From NCBI GenBank assembly GCA_023428135.1, contig JAEYZG010000040.1:41171-105170 (forward strand): a stretch of DNA of 64,000 nt. Direction: 5' to 3'. Source of the stretch: Bacteroidota bacterium (GTDB lineage: Bacteria > Bacteroidota > Bacteroidia > Cytophagales > Cytophagaceae). The translations under genes were made by a program, and so were the position numbers. Below, one piece after another: positions 61,468-64,000 of this stretch; within the stretch, counting starts at the first letter, position 1, and each line of letters begins with the position of its first letter. The notes beneath the pieces are model-generated. The model was given only the letters and a program-made list of their open reading frames with translations, was not told the DNA's origin and made no database searches.

Positions 61468-63609
61468 ATGAAAAAGAATCTACTTAAGTTGTTTTATGTG
61501 GCAGGCGTTTTTTTCTCGCAAGTTATATTTACGAATACTGCCAATGCCCAGTTGGGAAAATGTAAGGGAAAGTATTTGGGAAATATAACCGCTTACAGTG
61601 TACCTAGTAATTATACTTCATTATGGAACCAAACCACATCTGAAAATGGCTCCAAATGGGGCAGTTGCGACAGGGGGAATGGCCAGTATAATTTTTCTAA
61701 TTCCGATTTGGCGTATAATACTGCTAAAAATTCAGGGGGATTATTTAAGTTTCATGCTTTAATTTGGGGCGCACAGGCTCCCGGATATCTCAAAAATTCA
61801 TCTGCAGCACAAATTGAGACGGCTATAAGAAATTGGTATAAGGCGGTTGAAGACCATTATAAACCTATGGGTGGTTTAAATTTTATTGATGTATTGAATG
61901 AACCAGTTAATACGCCCATTAATAGAGAAATTGCAAATTTAAAAGCTGCCTTAACACTTGGCTATCAAAGGGAAGCTGCTAATGCCAATGATTTAAATAA
62001 TCCTTACGGTTGGGCAATATGGCCTTTTCAGTTGGCAAGAAAACATTTTCCGAATGCTACACTTTTAATTAACGAGTTTAATACAGAGCATAACTGGAAT
62101 AATTGTCGTGCAGAATATATAAAGATGTCGAATGCAATTAAAAATGCTCCCAATCTTACTGACGGAAAAAAGAATGTGATTGATGGTATCGGACTTCAAG
62201 CTCATGGTATGAACGGACAACTTAATTTGTCTGCGGCAAATTTTAAAGCTTGTCTGGATGAGATATGGAATAAAACGAATTTACCACTTCACATTACTGA
62301 ACTTGATCTTGTTGCAGATCCTAATGAAGCTGCTCAAAGAACTAAGTATCAGGAGTTTTTTACAATTGCTTGGGAACATCCTCACGTTGCTGGTATTACA
62401 TTATGGGGTTATGTGCAAGGTGCAACATGGATTCCAGGTAATGGCGTAAAAGGTTCAGGTGGTACTGACTCTGGAATTCAATATGCCGACTTAACAGATC
62501 GACCTGCCATGACTTGGTTAAAACAATATATGGCCTCAAGACCAAGCCTTTCTTGTTGCCCTGCACCTGCGCCTTTTGCAGCCTGTAATGGCAGCAACCC
62601 ACCAACCGTTGCATTCACTTCTCCGGCTAACAACGCCTCATTTACCCAAGGCACGGCAATCACCCTTACTGCAACCGCCACTGATGCAGACGGATCTATA
62701 GCTAGTGTTAAATTTTATGATGGTGGAACCTTATTGACGACCGACAACTCTTCTCCATATAGTTTTAGTTGGACCAACGCAACAGCTGGCACACATACAA
62801 TAAAGGCTGTAGCTACCGACAACTCCGGAAATACTACCGAAGCCGTGATCACGATCAAAGTGAACGTGCCACAAGGCCCTTACAACGGTAACGCTTGGCC
62901 CATTCCTGGCATCATACAACTAGAAAACTATGATGTGGGGGGGAATACATTTGCATACTCTGACGGCACTTCGGGCAATCAAGGTGGAGCTACTTTCCGT
63001 ACGGACGAGGACGTGGACATTGAGAACTGCACCGATGAGGGAGGTGGATATAATATTGGTTGGGCTACGGCAGGCGAATGGACTGAATACACAGTAAATG
63101 TAATAAAATCAGCCAATTATGATATATCGCTTCGCGTAGCTTGCGAGGGAGCTGGGCGTACAGTAGCTGTCGCCATGGATGGGACAAACCTGCCAAACGC
63201 AAATGCAATTGCCATTCCAAACACAACAGCTTGGCAATCGTGGACAACAGTGACCATACCTAATGTTCCATTAACAGAAGGCCAAAAAATCATGCGCCTT
63301 ACCATTGGGGCTACTGACTATGTAAACCTCAATTACATAGAGTTCAAGGAATCTATCGTCACAGGGATTGAAGATGTGTTTGGCCAAAATAAAGAGAACA
63401 TTTATCCTAATCCGTTCAATAACGAAGGACTGCACATAAAACAATCAGGGGAATTCGGATTCAGAATCACCGACTTGCATGGTACAGTGGTAGAGCAGGG
63501 TAACGGGACCTACAATGAAACAATTGGTAAAGAATTAGCCCCAGGGATTTATTTCTTGACCATAGATGGGCTGAATAGTTCGTCCAATTACAAAATAATC
63601 AAGCAATAG
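61468..63609 (+). CDS. Secreted endo-1,4-beta-xylanase (GH10-Ig-CBM6-T9SS)
   Basis: 713 residues from ATG 61468 (a TTG five codons upstream is in frame). Signal peptide to about 29 (TNTANAQ), GH10 catalytic domain about 30-355 with acid/base E145 ('DVLNEPVNTP') and nucleophile E278 ('LHITELDLVADP'), an Ig-like domain (about 372-465, 'PTVAFTSPANNASFTQGTAI'), a CBM6 xylan-binding module (about 475-625, 'IPGIIQLENYDVGGNTFAYS' and 'GWATAGEWTEYTVNV') and a T9SS sorting domain (about 640-713, 'NIYPNPFNNEGLHIKQSG'). It cleaves xylan backbone at the cell surface or in the medium. The Ig/CBM6 part is visibly more GC-rich than the GH10 part, suggesting domain shuffling. Followed by a strong terminator. 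No other glycan genes are nearby. Confidence 0.95.
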   Translation: MKKNLLKLFYVAGVFFSQVIFTNTANAQLGKCKGKYLGNITAYSVPSNYTSLWNQTTSENGSKWGSCDRGNGQYNFSNSDLAYNTAKNSGGLFKFHALIWGAQAPGYLKNSSAAQIETAIRNWYKAVEDHYKPMGGLNFIDVLNEPVNTPINREIANLKAALTLGYQREAANANDLNNPYGWAIWPFQLARKHFPNATLLINEFNTEHNWNNCRAEYIKMSNAIKNAPNLTDGKKNVIDGIGLQAHGMNGQLNLSAANFKACLDEIWNKTNLPLHITELDLVADPNEAAQRTKYQEFFTIAWEHPHVAGITLWGYVQGATWIPGNGVKGSGGTDSGIQYADLTDRPAMTWLKQYMASRPSLSCCPAPAPFAACNGSNPPTVAFTSPANNASFTQGTAITLTATATDADGSIASVKFYDGGTLLTTDNSSPYSFSWTNATAGTHTIKAVATDNSGNTTEAVITIKVNVPQGPYNGNAWPIPGIIQLENYDVGGNTFAYSDGTSGNQGGATFRTDEDVDIENCTDEGGGYNIGWATAGEWTEYTVNVIKSANYDISLRVACEGAGRTVAVAMDGTNLPNANAIAIPNTTAWQSWTTVTIPNVPLTEGQKIMRLTIGATDYVNLNYIEFKESIVTGIEDVFGQNKENIYPNPFNNEGLHIKQSGEFGFRITDLHGTVVEQGNGTYNETIGKELAPGIYFLTIDGLNSSSNYKIIKQ

Positions 63610-63661
63610 GCTTCCGTTTATAAAGACATACAAAGTAAAAATTCAAGATAGATTTCAAAAT

Positions 63662-63696
63662 TAGAGGCTGCCTCAAAAGGGCAGCCTCTATTTTTT
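63662..63696 (+). terminator. Rho-independent terminator of the xylanase gene
   Basis: Perfect 11-bp stem TAGAGGCTGCC/GGCAGCCTCTA (63662-63672, 63680-63690), 7-nt loop, followed by TTTTTT; 53 bp after the stop codon. Confidence 0.85.
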
Positions 63697-64000
63697 AGTA
63701 CAATAAATACCTATAATAGGCCTCTTTTTATAAGAATAATTCAATGATTTTTTTTTGAAAATATGACTTTTGAGACAGTCTCTATTTTTATTTTTGGGGA
63801 ATAATAAAATAACCAGTTATGTAATGATAAAATAACTTAGGATTTTGTGACCTAATCTCTTTTAACCATTTAAAGGATTTATGAATACTAGTCCCAAAGC
63901 TTTTGTACCTGTTAAGCACCCATTTCATCAAATGAAAATGAAACCTTTTTATGATCCTGCCTAATTTAGATCTACGAAATTTGCCATAATAGTTTATCCA
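63697..64000. other. Gene-free 3' end of window, possible IS border
   Basis: GAGACAGTCTC at about 63771-63781 preceded by GACTTTT and followed by TATTTTTA resembles the 'GAGACTGTCTCAAAAGTC' ends of some Bacteroidetes insertion sequences, but no transposase is visible. A 28-codon ORF at 63881-63964 (MNTSPKAFVPVKHPFHQMKM) is too short to judge. Confidence 0.35.

Noticed and set aside
1..64000. CRISPR array, prophage, reverse transcriptase/retron, restriction-modification or toxin-antitoxin system
   Set aside because: Looked for on both strands; no regularly spaced spacers, no phage, RT, Cas or restriction genes were seen. The only regular array (200 bp at 16644) has no unique spacers.

Overview
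The window looks like chromosomal DNA of a low-GC, soil or plant-litter Bacteroidetes of the order Cytophagales (Sporocytophaga/Cytophaga-like; the genus is a guess). Support comes from several secreted proteins with type IX secretion (T9SS) C-terminal sorting domains, TonB-dependent uptake with a carboxypeptidase-regulatory-like N-terminus, promoter-like boxes of the Bacteroidetes form TTG-N19-TAnnTTTG, almost no Shine-Dalgarno sequences, a GH10 xylanase, and many short dispersed intergenic repeats. No rRNA, intact tRNA, CRISPR array, prophage or complete insertion sequence was seen.

Layout. 1-2615: 3' part missing of a large minus-strand secreted beta-helix protein. 3618-4843: two small unknown proteins (one secreted, YfeS-like). 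4903-8268: SWIM/SNF2 helicase. 8555-10716: membrane acyltransferase divergent from an AraC regulator. 11005-14726: a T9SS-domain remnant, then a PRPP synthetase homologue facing a minus-strand group of sugar-kinase-like, phosphoribosyltransferase and alpha/beta-hydrolase genes. 15072-16623: TPR protein and Fe(II)/2-oxoglutarate dioxygenase, followed by a terminator duplicated in a 200-bp-period tandem array. 18262-19554: unknown outer-membrane-type protein. 19741-24473: seven minus-strand orphan genes (two lipoproteins, an LRR protein, a DUF5946-like protein and unknowns) resembling an immunity/accessory island, ending in head-to-head gene fragments. 25808-29796: small MscS channel, a duplicated small ORF below a GC-rich structured element, MBL hydrolase, fatty-acid-hydroxylase and a TonB_C-like secreted protein. 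30254-34852: metal-uptake operon (Cys small protein, TonB receptor, PepSY protein). 35133-38793: tRNA remnant, DoxX remnant, RibD-type reductase, lipoprotein, VOC protein, unknowns. 39094-42615: CotH-type T9SS protein. 43821-47358: complete arsenic operon with two ArsR-type operators. 47726-50725: multi-PAS histidine kinase. 50909-53102: rlmF and a formate/nitrite channel. 53394-57630: copper efflux group (CopB ATPase, HMA-like protein without CxxC, His/Met-rich outer-membrane-type protein). 58588-59388: a small promoter-terminator transcription unit and an RLIG1-like RNA ligase. 60165-63609: truncated T9SS protein and a GH10 xylanase.

Theme: genes for metal handling (Fe/Cu uptake, As, Cu efflux) and polysaccharide degradation are separated by repeat-rich DNA. 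Repeats reach into gene ends: the stop codons of the SNF2 and CopB genes and the tail of the PepSY gene lie inside dispersed repeat copies. The most interesting items are the bacterial RLIG1-like ligase with an adjacent small transcript, the GC-rich multi-stem element at 26940-27053 next to a duplicated small gene, the PRPP-linked gene group, and the 200-bp tandem terminator array. All family assignments are from reading motifs by eye; no alignments or searches were run.
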